A stretch of 52,847 bases of DNA. It comes from OM182 bacterium BACL3 MAG-120619-bin3. Lineage in GTDB: Bacteria; Pseudomonadota; Gammaproteobacteria; Pseudomonadales; Pseudohongiellaceae. The notes below the pieces were generated by a model, which searched no databases, was not told the DNA's origin, and saw only the letters and a program-made list of their open reading frames with translations. Both the position numbers and the translations under genes were made by a program. Positions 1 through 9,005 of this stretch are shown in pieces; the stretch's first letter is position 1; every line of letters begins with the position of its first letter. The stretch lies in contig LICD01000003.1 of the NCBI GenBank assembly GCA_001438145.1, positions 1 to 52,847 on the forward strand. Direction: 5' to 3'.

Positions 1-513
1 TCTCGTGGCGTGAGCATCGGCTCGCTAGCCAAACCGCATGGCGCTGGCGGCGTCCGAATCGGTTGGATGGTCAGTCAAGACACTGCGCTGCTAACACGGG
101 CGGTGGAGATTCGTCGCACTTTGTCAGTCTGTTCGGGTACCACCGACGAATGGCTAGCACGACTGATACTCGAGCACTCGCAGCCGCTGCGCGCAGCCTC
201 GTTGCAACGGCTAAAGCACCATGTTGGGATAATCGAAGAATCCTTGCCCGCCCTAGACGGCAGGCTGACATGGACGCGACCCGAAGCAGGCTGTGTGGCC
301 TTTCCGCTTATCGCTTTGGGAGACGGCTTCGATCAGCGCTGTCTCAGCGAGACTGGGATCATGCTGATCCCACAGCGTTGTTTCGTTGGTTGCGCTGAGG
401 CAGGTCGCGAAGGTGCTCAGAAGACACTAGCCGGCGGGATTCGTCTTGGCTATGGCCTCGCCGACTTCCCTGAGACTTGGGCGCGTTTTGTTGAGTTTCT
501 TGCCCACGCCTGA
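1..513 (+). CDS. Class I/II aminotransferase, C-terminal part (cut by window edge)
   Basis: The reading frame is open to base 1, so the gene begins outside the window and only about the last 170 residues are present. The motif SLAKPHGAGGVRIGW near the start matches the pyridoxal-phosphate lysine region of fold-type I aminotransferases (S-L-x-K followed by G-x-R-I-G-W). The codon for the presumed Schiff-base lysine lies at 31-33. The rest reads as the C-terminal small domain, including a substrate-carboxylate-type arginine in GGIRLGYG. Substrate cannot be told from this fragment. It ends 13 bases before the convergent fpr stop codon. The GTG at base 10 is an internal codon, not a credible start. 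Confidence 0.85.
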   Translation, partial: SRGVSIGSLAKPHGAGGVRIGWMVSQDTALLTRAVEIRRTLSVCSGTTDEWLARLILEHSQPLRAASLQRLKHHVGIIEESLPALDGRLTWTRPEAGCVAFPLIALGDGFDQRCLSETGIMLIPQRCFVGCAEAGREGAQKTLAGGIRLGYGLADFPETWARFVEFLAHA

Positions 514-526
514 GCGCTAACACCGT

Positions 527-1297
527 TTACTCGACGAAGGCGCGCTCGATTACGTAATGCGCCTGAATGCCGTGGCGAGACTCTTTAAAGCCCCACGCTT
601 CGATAATGGCACACGTGTCTTTCAGCATAGATGGGCTGCCGCAAATCATAAAACGGTCATCGTCGAGGTTTGGCATAGGTAAGCCAATGTCGTCGAACAG
701 CTTCCCGCTAGACATGGCATCGGTAAGCCGGCCCTGTGTGCGAAACGCTTCGCGCGTAACGGTGGGATAATAGATAAGCTTCTCGCGCACGTCCTCACCG
801 AAGAACTCGTTATTGGGGAGTGTCGCACTGATGAACTCTTCGTAGGCAAGCTCCGACACCTCGCGCACGCCGTGCGTAAGAATAATTTTGTCGTAACGCT
901 CGTATGCCTCGGGGTCTTGAATAATGCTCATGAAAGGCGCGAGACCGGTGCCGGTGCTCACGAGATAGAGGTTGCGGCCAGGCAGCAGATGATCGACGAC
1001 GAGCGTGCCGGTAGGTTTGCTGCTAACCAAAAGCTCATCGCCCACCTGAATATTCTGCAGACGCGAGGTCAGTGGGCCGTCTTGAACCTTAATACTGAAG
1101 AATTCGAGTTCCTCATCGTAGTTAGGGCTAGCGATGCTGTAGGCGCGCATAAGCGGCTTGCCGTCGACGTGCATGCCAATCATGACGAAATGGCCGTTCT
1201 CAAATTTCAGTCCCGCGTCGCGCGTGGTCTTAAAGCTGAAAAGCGAGTCGTTCCAATGGTGGACGGCGGTAACGCGTTGCGTGGTGATGGCGGCCAA
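527..1297 (-). CDS. fpr: Ferredoxin/flavodoxin-NADP(+) reductase
   Basis: This is a 256-residue FAD enzyme that exchanges electrons between NADPH and ferredoxin or flavodoxin in the cytoplasm. The FAD-binding motif RAYSIAS is at residues 51-57, the NADP-binding STGTGLAPF at about 114-122, and the C-terminus IERAFVE is the form typical of proteobacterial subclass I Fpr. Length and sequence resemble Pseudomonas Fpr, which in that genus is induced by oxidative stress (known for the family, not shown here). The start is TTG at 1297: no ATG exists near the conserved N-terminus, and an AGGAG ribosome site sits 8 bases upstream. It is divergent from the RND exporter across about 260 bases. Confidence 0.95.
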   Translation of the reverse strand: MAAITTQRVTAVHHWNDSLFSFKTTRDAGLKFENGHFVMIGMHVDGKPLMRAYSIASPNYDEELEFFSIKVQDGPLTSRLQNIQVGDELLVSSKPTGTLVVDHLLPGRNLYLVSTGTGLAPFMSIIQDPEAYERYDKIILTHGVREVSELAYEEFISATLPNNEFFGEDVREKLIYYPTVTREAFRTQGRLTDAMSSGKLFDDIGLPMPNLDDDRFMICGSPSMLKDTCAIIEAWGFKESRHGIQAHYVIERAFVE

Positions 1298-1404
1298 CTG
1301 TCTAGCTCCTGCAAGGGGTTTTAGATCGGTTAATTCGAATACGAGCGTTAGTACTTGTGAGATTCAAACCAAATAGCGATCATGCACCGCTAAATCGTAA
1401 GTGA

Positions 1405-1440
1405 AGCCCCGAAATCGAAAGAGTGCGGATTATAGGGGCT
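1405..1440. other. Weak inverted repeat between fpr and the RND exporter
   Basis: AGCCCC at 1405-1410 pairs with GGGGCT at 1435-1440 across a 24-base spacer. It lies in the roughly 260-base divergent region that must hold the promoters for fpr and the RND gene. It could be an operator or chance, and no promoter boxes are clear enough to call. Nothing else stands out in 1298-1559. Confidence 0.2.
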
Positions 1441-1559
1441 ATCTGCTAGTCCTGCAAAAACCAATAGTGAGGGTTCTTATAACCTATCGGAATATGAGCA
1501 TCGAAGGGCTCGTCAGCGATAGGATCTGAATCTTAAAGATGCAACAAAAAGGGAAAACC

Positions 1560-3869
1560 ATGATCGCTTCAGATGGGCCGGGCGCACAGTCGCGCCGAGT
1601 TCGCCTCGCTCAGTTTCTAGTCAATTGGCGACTTTTACTCTCTTTGGTTTCGGTTGCGTTCTGCATTCTGCTCGCCGCGGTCATACCACAAAGCCAGTTC
1701 GATACGTCGCTTGACGCTCTTCTCACCAAAAGCGACCCTTTCCTGCCTGAAGTTGAAGCGCTGGAAGCGCAATTTCCGACCACGCTCGAAGTACGCTTTG
1801 CACTGACAGCACCGCCGAATGCGACCGTATTCGATCGCCGCGTCATCGATGCACTTAGCGACCTCAAAAAGCGCTACACCGAAATCCCCTACGCCGCGCG
1901 CCTAAGTTCGCTTCTGGATTTTTATTCGCCCGAAAGCCAAACACGCTTGTTTCAGTTTTCGATAGACCGCTACAGCCAGGAGGAGCTCGATGCCTTACTC
2001 CAGCCCGCACTCAATGACCGCCTCCTCACCAACAGCCTGCTCACCGGCGAAGGTCAGCTTACTTTCGCCGTTGTCGCGCTGAGCGTCGATGAGCTTGCGG
2101 GAGAAGCGCGCGAACGAACCGCGCTAGCTATTCAGGAGTTGCGCGACTCGCTGCGCAACGCGCATCCAGACATCGGCTTCTATGCGATGAGCGACGTGAT
2201 CCTTCAACAATCGAGCCAAAAGGCAATGCTAGATGATTTGTCACAGCTTCTTCCGTTTGTCATCATTCTCTGTGTGCTAGTTATCTGTTTCTGCTTCCGC
2301 TCCATTCGTTTCGGCGCAGGCATCCTCACGCACACGCTCGCCACATGCCTCTGCACGCTCGGGTTTCTCGCCTACACCGGCTTTAGTTTTAATAGTATCT
2401 CGGTAATCGCACCGCTCATTGTCGTTATCATCGCCGTTGCCAACAGCGTCCATATTATCTCGCTGTTTCGACAAAGCCTCGAGAACGGCGCGAGCAAAAA
2501 AGACTCAATGATCGCAAGCCTTGTGCATAATGTGGTTCCTATTTCGCTCGCTGCGCTAACCACCGCAATCGGTTTCGTGTCGCTCCTGCTCTGCTCTTCA
2601 CCGGCTATTAAGGGCTTCGGCATCATCGTTGGAATCGGCATTGGATTTGGCTTCGTCCTCACACTCACTTTTTTGCCTGCACTGCTTATGCTGCTTGCCC
2701 CCAAGGTCGAGGTGATCGCTGAGGGAGGTGAACGACCTTCTTCGCTGCTCACCGAGGTCGTCACTCTTGGAAAGCGCTATGACCGCCCGATATTCTGGGG
2801 TTGCTCACTGCTCGCAGTCGTGACACTGGCACTCCTACCGCTTAACGAATCCGACTTTAACCGCCTCGACTTTCTTGGCGGCGACCCCGAACTGTCGAGC
2901 TACTACGATATTGTCGGCGAGAGCATCAACCGAGGTCCGCTTCTTACCTACGGCGTGCAAACTAATAAAATTGACGGCGCCGTAGATCCCGACTTTCTCG
3001 CTCGACTCGACGACTATTTTAGCTGGGCGCAACAGTTAGCGGGGGTCGAATCTATCGCGAGTATCATCGACATTGCCCGCGCCGTGAACCGAGCGCAGCA
3101 TCAGGACAACCCTGAGTTTTATCGCATACCGGAGGACACCGACGCGGTGGCGAATTCGTTGCTTGCCTACCAAGTGGTGCAGAGCGACGACTTTCCGCTT
3201 AAAGACTTCATCACCGAAGACTTTGCGCTAACACGCTTCTTTCTCAACGCCACGCCATCGACTAATAAAGAATTATTGGCAACCGATGCACTTTTAAGCG
3301 AAGAGTTTGCACGTCGTTTCCCCGAGGCGCAGCTGATGCATGGGTCGACTTTGCTGCTGTTCTCGCGCATGGACGAACTGGTCACGGTTGAATTGCTGCA
3401 GGGCTATTCGCTTAGTCTGCTGCTCATCACGCTCTGCCTCATAGTCGGCTTGCGCAGTGTTAAGTTCGGTCTCTTGAGCATTATTCCTAACCTGTTGCCC
3501 GCAACAATCGTCTTCGGGATTTGGGCCATTACCGTGGGCCAAATAAACCCATTCGTTATGATGTTGTTCAGCATCAGCATTGGGCTTGTAGTCGACGACA
3601 GCGTGCATCTGCTAAGCCACTATTTACAGCGGCGACGCGAGGGCATTGAAGGAGAGGTGGCGATGAACGAGGCGATCCTAACAGCCGGCCCTGCCTTGAG
3701 TATCACAACGCTCGTTTTGGCGATTGGGGCGACAATATTGATTTGGGCAAACACGCTTTATTTTCAGCAAGCAGCGCAGCTCCTCGTGCCGATTGTCGTG
3801 TTGGCATTGGTGCTAGATTTATTCTACCTGCCAGCTATTTTACGCAGGTTCGCACCCACTATTTCCTAA
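1560..3869 (+). CDS. RND superfamily (MMPL-type) exporter
   Basis: An inner-membrane protein of about 769 residues with the two-fold RND layout: one membrane segment, a periplasmic domain, a cluster of about five segments, then the same again. The paired motifs ANSVHIISLF in the first half and VVDDSVHLLSHY in the second are the membrane-embedded Asp/Asn-Ser-x-H signatures of MMPL/hopanoid-exporter-like RND proteins. These use proton motive force to move lipids or hydrophobic compounds. I chose ATG 1560, with AAAAAGGGA 5 bases upstream, over the in-frame ATG at 1539, which has no close ribosome site. It is a single gene with no adaptor or outer-membrane partner, so the substrate is unknown, and a strong terminator follows it. 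Confidence 0.88.
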   Translation: MIASDGPGAQSRRVRLAQFLVNWRLLLSLVSVAFCILLAAVIPQSQFDTSLDALLTKSDPFLPEVEALEAQFPTTLEVRFALTAPPNATVFDRRVIDALSDLKKRYTEIPYAARLSSLLDFYSPESQTRLFQFSIDRYSQEELDALLQPALNDRLLTNSLLTGEGQLTFAVVALSVDELAGEARERTALAIQELRDSLRNAHPDIGFYAMSDVILQQSSQKAMLDDLSQLLPFVIILCVLVICFCFRSIRFGAGILTHTLATCLCTLGFLAYTGFSFNSISVIAPLIVVIIAVANSVHIISLFRQSLENGASKKDSMIASLVHNVVPISLAALTTAIGFVSLLLCSSPAIKGFGIIVGIGIGFGFVLTLTFLPALLMLLAPKVEVIAEGGERPSSLLTEVVTLGKRYDRPIFWGCSLLAVVTLALLPLNESDFNRLDFLGGDPELSSYYDIVGESINRGPLLTYGVQTNKIDGAVDPDFLARLDDYFSWAQQLAGVESIASIIDIARAVNRAQHQDNPEFYRIPEDTDAVANSLLAYQVVQSDDFPLKDFITEDFALTRFFLNATPSTNKELLATDALLSEEFARRFPEAQLMHGSTLLLFSRMDELVTVELLQGYSLSLLLITLCLIVGLRSVKFGLLSIIPNLLPATIVFGIWAITVGQINPFVMMLFSISIGLVVDDSVHLLSHYLQRRREGIEGEVAMNEAILTAGPALSITTLVLAIGATILIWANTLYFQQAAQLLVPIVVLALVLDLFYLPAILRRFAPTIS

Positions 3870-3913
3870 GCGCAACAGGACTTCAGCCTAGAAAGGCCCG
3901 CATCTACAGCCAC

Positions 3914-3952
3914 AAAAAAGCCCGACCCTCTTTCGAGCGTCGGGCTTTCTTT
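3914..3952. terminator. Bidirectional intrinsic terminator
   Basis: A perfect 10-bp stem, AAAGCCCGAC at 3917-3926 with GTCGGGCTTT at 3939-3948, closes a 12-base loop. It is preceded by a run of A and followed by a T-rich stretch, so it can act on both strands. It sits between the converging RND exporter and the copper-monooxygenase-like gene. Confidence 0.9.
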
Positions 3953-4008
3953 GGCACAAACTCTCTGCTGCGAATGCTAAGCCCTAACTAAGGCTGCGCA
4001 AGCAGGAA

Positions 4009-5721
4009 TTAGTCCCCGCCTTGATCGATATACTTCCAGTTAACCGCACCGAAGAACATCTCATCCCAGCTTTGCTGACCCCAAGGCACATCGCGCTCTG
4101 GATCTGGATTAGCAGGGTTCTGCGCCGAGTTATCAAACGCACCAACCGCTGTAATCTTCGTGCCCGCCGGGACGAACTTGGGTTCTTCGTAGGTGTAGCT
4201 GAGCTGCCACGCGTAGTTGTACTGCGCGATGTTAATCAGCTCTTCCTGCGTGCCGTCTGGATAGTCAGCATAGAAACGCATGTATTTACCGCGGAAATGC
4301 ATATGCGGTAAAAAGCTCTGAATTTTCGCATCTTTCTTAATCATGATAGATGCAGTTTGTTCAAAAGCTGGATCGTTAGCTGGTATCGTCGTCCACGTGT
4401 TGGGGAAGATACACGCGCATTGGCCTGACATACGCTCTTCGGGAATTTCGCCTTCGGGATAGAACCAGAGGCCAATTTCACTCTCATCAACCGTTTCGCG
4501 ACCGGTAGTCGTGTAGTGGAGATTGAGATTGAGTACAGAGCCGGCCTTAAGCAGACCGCCTGTATTCGGGGGCATCATCCGGGGTGTAGCGCCAGGAATA
4601 TAAGCTGAGATACTAGCCTTGTCTGGATTACCGCTGCCTAGGAAGCCGCCGCGAGTCTCGCCGGGGAAATCGAGTCTGTTAATTGTGTGATGAAGCACAG
4701 TGCGGTCACCCGCAATGTATTGACTGCCGCGTAACCAGCGATCTTCAGGAATATCGATGGTGACAGCTACATCGCGATAATCGAGAGTTCCTGTGGCAGG
4801 CACTGACTGAGCGGGCACCTTGATAATGTAGTCTGGCTGACCGAAGGCCCACTTCGTCTCAGGCCACGTGAGTTCGGCTAGTGGATCGTTTGCGTCGTCT
4901 TTCGGAGCGCCCGCTTCAACCCACGCGATGATATTGCGCACTTCTTGATCTTCGATCAGCATGTCATTAATGAACTCGCCAATATGGCCGTCGATCTGAC
5001 CCGGCGGCATACGCTTGGTCATTAAGACTTCGCGAATCATCGGCGACCAGCCTTTAACCATAGTGTGGCTGTCCATTGCGAAAGGCGCGATGCCGCCCTC
5101 GCGGTGGCAAGAAGCGCAGTTCTCAGCGAGAATCGGCGCGATATCTTGCGAGTAAGAAGGCACGCTCGCCATCTGCTCATAGCTCACCATTGCACCAGTA
5201 GTCTCGGTCATCGCAACGCTTACCGCTTCGCCAGCGAGAATTTCGTCGATCGCCGCCTGCGCGCCTTCAAGGCTGCCACGGTATTCAACTTCGAATGAAC
5301 TTGGGCTAAACAGCACCACTTCGCCCGTTCGTTCAATACCTAGCTCTTCGGAAATCACCCGCGCATCGTCCATCAAGACAGGGATATCGACGCCATATTC
5401 GGCGAGCTTGGCCTGCACGGCGGTGCGGTTGCGCTTACCCATTGGGTTGATCATGAAAAATTCGACGCCGGCGTCTTCGTAACTCGCCTTGAGCTGCGCA
5501 AAGTCGGCAACGGCTGCCGCTGTTGCGGCGCTATCGTTTGCCTGCACCAGCAGCGCGATGGTTTTATGATCGTCATACCAGCTCATGGAATGGTGATAGC
5601 CGTCTTGATCGAGGAGCGAGAAATCGCCCACGCGATCGGCGGCAAATACCGCACCCGGCAATGCACTCGCTAATCCCGCTGCGGCGACTGCTGCAGCGAC
5701 GCATAAATTTGATTTCATCAC
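4009..5721 (-). CDS. Periplasmic redoxin - cytochrome c - copper monooxygenase-like fusion
   Basis: 570 residues with three parts. A signal peptide (1-28) precedes a thioredoxin-fold/redoxin-like domain (about 30-165) with no CxxC pair. A cytochrome c domain follows with heme site CASCH at 202-206 and a possible axial Met at 238. From about 290 the protein resembles the copper type II ascorbate-dependent monooxygenases (PHM/dopamine beta-hydroxylase). All six copper-ligand positions have counterparts: H344-H345 and H402 for one copper; H473-x-H475 and M555 for the other. A secreted oxygenase fed electrons by its own heme is a reasonable inference; the substrate is unknown. The start has AGGAG 7 bases upstream. 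Such proteins are often labelled thiol-disulfide isomerase, which the missing cysteines do not support. Confidence 0.85.
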   Translation of the reverse strand: MMKSNLCVAAAVAAAGLASALPGAVFAADRVGDFSLLDQDGYHHSMSWYDDHKTIALLVQANDSAATAAAVADFAQLKASYEDAGVEFFMINPMGKRNRTAVQAKLAEYGVDIPVLMDDARVISEELGIERTGEVVLFSPSSFEVEYRGSLEGAQAAIDEILAGEAVSVAMTETTGAMVSYEQMASVPSYSQDIAPILAENCASCHREGGIAPFAMDSHTMVKGWSPMIREVLMTKRMPPGQIDGHIGEFINDMLIEDQEVRNIIAWVEAGAPKDDANDPLAELTWPETKWAFGQPDYIIKVPAQSVPATGTLDYRDVAVTIDIPEDRWLRGSQYIAGDRTVLHHTINRLDFPGETRGGFLGSGNPDKASISAYIPGATPRMMPPNTGGLLKAGSVLNLNLHYTTTGRETVDESEIGLWFYPEGEIPEERMSGQCACIFPNTWTTIPANDPAFEQTASIMIKKDAKIQSFLPHMHFRGKYMRFYADYPDGTQEELINIAQYNYAWQLSYTYEEPKFVPAGTKITAVGAFDNSAQNPANPDPERDVPWGQQSWDEMFFGAVNWKYIDQGGD

Positions 5722-5852
5722 GTCTGACTCCTGTCCTGAATACTGGCCGCAATGCTTTGCGGTACAAGGAAAAAATTGTTTTAAATCAGTTTGCTAACCT
5801 GCGAATTTACGAACTAACAGAGGCTAAGTCAATACTGCAATCTGTGACAAAT

Positions 5853-6650
5853 CTAGCCGGCCGAACGCAGCAGCGCCCTGAGTGGCTCGAATAGCGCTGC
5901 ATTCGCGACTACGATGTCATGACTGCAAAATTGCGGGTCATCGCCTTCGGGTACGTCGCCGAAGTGGCCATAGACCGCTCCCGCCTCTTTTGCAATAAGC
6001 TGCGCCGCCGCGTAGTCCCAGACGCTCAGGCTCTCGTAATAGCCGTCTAGCCTTCCTGCGGCGACGAAACAGATATCCAGCGCAGCAGAGCCTAAGCGCC
6101 GAATATCTGCGCACTCAGCCAAAATGACGCTCAGGCGTTTAATCATCGGCTCGAGGCCAGTTTTAACATACGGAAAGCCCGTCGCGATTATGGCTCTGTC
6201 GAGTCGAGACTCCTGCGCAACATTTATCGGCGAGCCATTTAACGTTGCTCCGCCCCCGCGCTGTGCGGCGAACAACTCGTCACTAAAGGGATTGAACACA
6301 ACACCGTGCTGAATCAGACCGCCGTCAACAAAAGCGATAGAGACGCCGGACTGATTGAGCCCGTGCGCATAGTTCACCGTGCCGTCAATCGGGTCGATAA
6401 TCCAGAGCGGGCCTTCTATGTCCTCGACTCGGCCTAAGTCTGGGGAAGACTCTTCCGAGAGTATCTGATGACTCGGGTAGGCGGCGCGAATGGCAGCAGA
6501 AATGAGATCGTCCGCCGCGATGTCAGCCTGAGTGACGATTTCGATGCCCCCCTTAAAGTTGCGCTCGAGTGGCTCGTTGCGGCGCTTTTCCGCGATCAAC
6601 GCACCTGCTTGACGCGCGATTTCGAGGGAAAATTCGAATGTTGATTTCAT
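5853..6650 (-). CDS. Inositol monophosphatase family protein (SuhB/HisN type)
   Basis: 265 residues, the usual length for this magnesium-dependent sugar/inositol phosphatase family. Metal ligands are visible: E66 in LSEES, D86 and D89 in WIIDPIDGT (84-91), and D212 in the C-terminal WDYAAAQLIAKEAGA. In proteobacteria the family includes inositol-1-phosphatase SuhB, histidinol-phosphate phosphatase HisN and CysQ-like enzymes; sequence alone does not separate them here. The ribosome site AAAGG lies 6 bases before the ATG. It is divergent from the dprE1-like gene, with about 165 bases between them. That neighbour could suggest a role in removing phosphate from a sugar intermediate, but the pathway next door carries its own HAD domain. 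Confidence 0.88.
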   Translation of the reverse strand: MKSTFEFSLEIARQAGALIAEKRRNEPLERNFKGGIEIVTQADIAADDLISAAIRAAYPSHQILSEESSPDLGRVEDIEGPLWIIDPIDGTVNYAHGLNQSGVSIAFVDGGLIQHGVVFNPFSDELFAAQRGGGATLNGSPINVAQESRLDRAIIATGFPYVKTGLEPMIKRLSVILAECADIRRLGSAALDICFVAAGRLDGYYESLSVWDYAAAQLIAKEAGAVYGHFGDVPEGDDPQFCSHDIVVANAALFEPLRALLRSAG

Positions 6651-6816
6651 CTATAACCTTTAAGCTTGTGGGATAAGTGAGAATATAAACTGCAGTGAAA
6701 CCAGTTAAGCCGTGGCAAAAGGCTTGATTTGTCGAGTGTAAACCATTTGGAAGCTAGATATAGTCGCTAGTGTGCACTAAGCTGAATACTTAACTTGTAA
6801 ACTACCTGAGACAGTT

Positions 6817-8172
6817 ATGGCCTTTTCCGGATGGGGTAGATACCCAACTTTAGAGTCGCGGCTATTCGAACCTGTTTCGGCCTCTGAGATCGAAGCCAGT
6901 CTGGGCAGTTCAGAGCCGTGGGGCACCCCAGTTATCGCCCGCGGGGCTGGCCGCAGCTACGGCGACAGCGCGCTGGCCGAAACACTCATTAGCACGCGCT
7001 ATCTCGATAACTTTTTTAGTCTAACCACCTCAGCGTCTGGTCACACTGTGCTGCGCTGTGCGTCGGGCATGAGCCTCGAGAATGTACTCGAGACAATAAT
7101 CCCGCAAGGTCTGTTTTTACCCGTGCTGCCTGGCACTAAAGCCGTCACCATTGGCGGCGCTATCGCGGCTGACGTGCACGGAAAGAACCACCATATCGAT
7201 GGCAGCTTCTGCGATCATGTCGAATCCATCCGAATCCTGCTGGCAACGGGCGAGGTTATCGATTGCCACCGCGGGTCTAATGCCGAGCTTTTTCACGCGA
7301 CCTGCGGCGGCATGGGACTGACGGGAATAATCCTCGACGCAGCAATCAAGCTCACGCCTCTATCCTCGCTAGACATTGCCCAGCGCTCTCTTGTCGCGGG
7401 CAACCTTCAAGAATGTATGGATTTAATGGACGAGCACAACGACGCGAAGTACAGCGTCGCATGGATAGATTGCCTTGCAAGGGGCGCTACACAGGGTCGC
7501 TCGGTGTTATACCTTGGCGAACACGTTGACGAGCAAGACGCTCGAGAGAAATCCAAGCCGGGACGAACTGGTCTTCGCGCCATTCAGCGCAGCGAGCTCA
7601 ACATCCCGTTCGATGCGCCCTCGTTATTGCTCAATAAATACACGATGGCGGGTTTCAATAGCGCTTATTACGCCTTGCAAAAAAACCGCAGCGCACCGAA
7701 AAGAATAACCTACGACGCTTTTTTCTTTCCGCTCGAGAGATTGCGCAACTGGAATCGGCTTTACGGCGCTAAGGGATTTCTTCAGTATCAGCTCGCACTC
7801 CCTCAAGAGTCTGCGCACGCCGGAATCAGCGCCATACTGAGCTGCGCCTCGCAGGCAGGCAAAGGGTCATTTCTCTCGGTGCTCAAAAAGTTCGGCAAAG
7901 CCAATAGCAACCTCCTCTCGTTTCCGATCGAAGGCTATACCCTCGCGCTTGATTTCAAATATGAAGCGTCGTTATTTCCCTTGCTCGAGCAGCTCGACAC
8001 CCTCGTTCTCGACCACGGGGGCCGGCTCTACCTCGCCAAAGATGCGCGCATGAGCAAAGAGTGCTTCCGGCAATCCTATGGCCAATGGGAGCGATTTGCC
8101 GAGCTTCGGCAGAAATTCGACCCCCAGGGCCACTTCTCCTCGTTGCAGTCACGAAGGCTCGGACTCGGCTAA
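6817..8172 (+). CDS. dprE1: DprE1-like FAD oxidase (polyprenyl-phosphoryl-ribose 2'-oxidase)
   Basis: 451 residues of the vanillyl-alcohol-oxidase FAD fold. The FAD motif GGAIAADVHGKNHH (113-126) matches mycobacterial DprE1, including the H-G-K active-site region (H121, K123). The C-terminal run LKKFGKANSNLLSFP, then GYTLALDF, then GGRLYLAKDAR also follows DprE1 closely, with K408 equivalent to the active-site Lys418. DprE1 oxidises the 2'-hydroxyl of polyprenyl-phosphoryl-ribofuranose, the first half of epimerisation to arabinofuranose. The position of Cys387, the covalent target of benzothiazinones in Mycobacterium, is Ala377 here. It is the first gene of a three-gene operon with dprE2 and ubiA-HAD homologues, which makes the pathway call firm. 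Confidence 0.88.
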   Translation: MAFSGWGRYPTLESRLFEPVSASEIEASLGSSEPWGTPVIARGAGRSYGDSALAETLISTRYLDNFFSLTTSASGHTVLRCASGMSLENVLETIIPQGLFLPVLPGTKAVTIGGAIAADVHGKNHHIDGSFCDHVESIRILLATGEVIDCHRGSNAELFHATCGGMGLTGIILDAAIKLTPLSSLDIAQRSLVAGNLQECMDLMDEHNDAKYSVAWIDCLARGATQGRSVLYLGEHVDEQDAREKSKPGRTGLRAIQRSELNIPFDAPSLLLNKYTMAGFNSAYYALQKNRSAPKRITYDAFFFPLERLRNWNRLYGAKGFLQYQLALPQESAHAGISAILSCASQAGKGSFLSVLKKFGKANSNLLSFPIEGYTLALDFKYEASLFPLLEQLDTLVLDHGGRLYLAKDARMSKECFRQSYGQWERFAELRQKFDPQGHFSSLQSRRLGLG

Positions 8173-8253
8173 TGCGGACACTCTCAGCTACTCAACCCTA
8201 GTCGAGTCCTGTAAAGTCTGCTTAATAAACCTCTGCGAGCCCAACTCTTATTC

Positions 8254-8988
8254 ATGAATATCCTCTTGATTGGCGCCAACTCGGCTATTGCCACAGCCAT
8301 GGCTCGTCTTTATGCACTCGACGGCCACAGCCTCTTCCTGGTTGGGCGAGATTTGCCTAAGCTTGAAGCGCTACGTGACGACCTCGTGGTTCGCGGAGCC
8401 GAGAAAGTCGCTTTGTTGGAATTGGATATCACCCATACTGCGCGTCACCCTGAACTTATCGAAAGAGCTAACACCAACTTGAGCAGTGTCGATCTCGCCT
8501 TGATTTGCCACGGCCTCCTGCCTGACCAGGCGAGCTGCGAGCGCGACTTCGTCGCACTTAAGGCGAGCCTTGAGGTGAATGTAATCAGCACACTGTCGCT
8601 GCTTGTCGAGCTGGGTAACTATTTAGAAACACAAGGGGGCGGCACGCTCGCAACAATTACCTCGGTGGCGGGCGATCGCGGCAGGCGCAGTAATTATGTG
8701 TATGGAGCGAGCAAAGCGATGATCTCGACTTTTCTCGAAGGACTGCGAGGCAGGCTTCATAACAGCGGTGTTGCGGTTATAGACATACGCCCCGGCCTTG
8801 TCGACTCGCCGATGACTCGCGACGTAAAGAAAGGCCCCTTATTCTCATCGCCCGAGCGAGTCGCTCGTTGCATAGTGACGGGCATAAAAAAGGGGCGTCC
8901 GACGATCTACGCGCCCGGCTATTGGCGCCTCGTGATGTTTGTTGTGAAAGCGATACCGCAAAAACTCTTTAAACGACTCAGTTTCTAA
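8254..8988 (+). CDS. dprE2: DprE2-like short-chain reductase
   Basis: 244 residues of the short-chain dehydrogenase family. The nucleotide-binding motif GANSAIA is at 7-13, catalytic Ser137 lies in TSVAGDRGRRSNYVYGASK, and Tyr150 and Lys154 complete the triad. That stretch is characteristic of DprE2 (Rv3791 type), which uses NADH to reduce the 2'-keto intermediate made by DprE1, giving polyprenyl-phosphoryl-D-arabinofuranose. It lies 81 bases after dprE1 and 17 bases before the UbiA gene on the same strand. The C-terminal hydrophobic-basic tail (about 220-244) could attach it to the membrane where the lipid-linked substrate sits. Confidence 0.87.
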   Translation: MNILLIGANSAIATAMARLYALDGHSLFLVGRDLPKLEALRDDLVVRGAEKVALLELDITHTARHPELIERANTNLSSVDLALICHGLLPDQASCERDFVALKASLEVNVISTLSLLVELGNYLETQGGGTLATITSVAGDRGRRSNYVYGASKAMISTFLEGLRGRLHNSGVAVIDIRPGLVDSPMTRDVKKGPLFSSPERVARCIVTGIKKGRPTIYAPGYWRLVMFVVKAIPQKLFKRLSF

Positions 8989-9005
8989 GAGGCTCGCCGT
9001 CGCTT

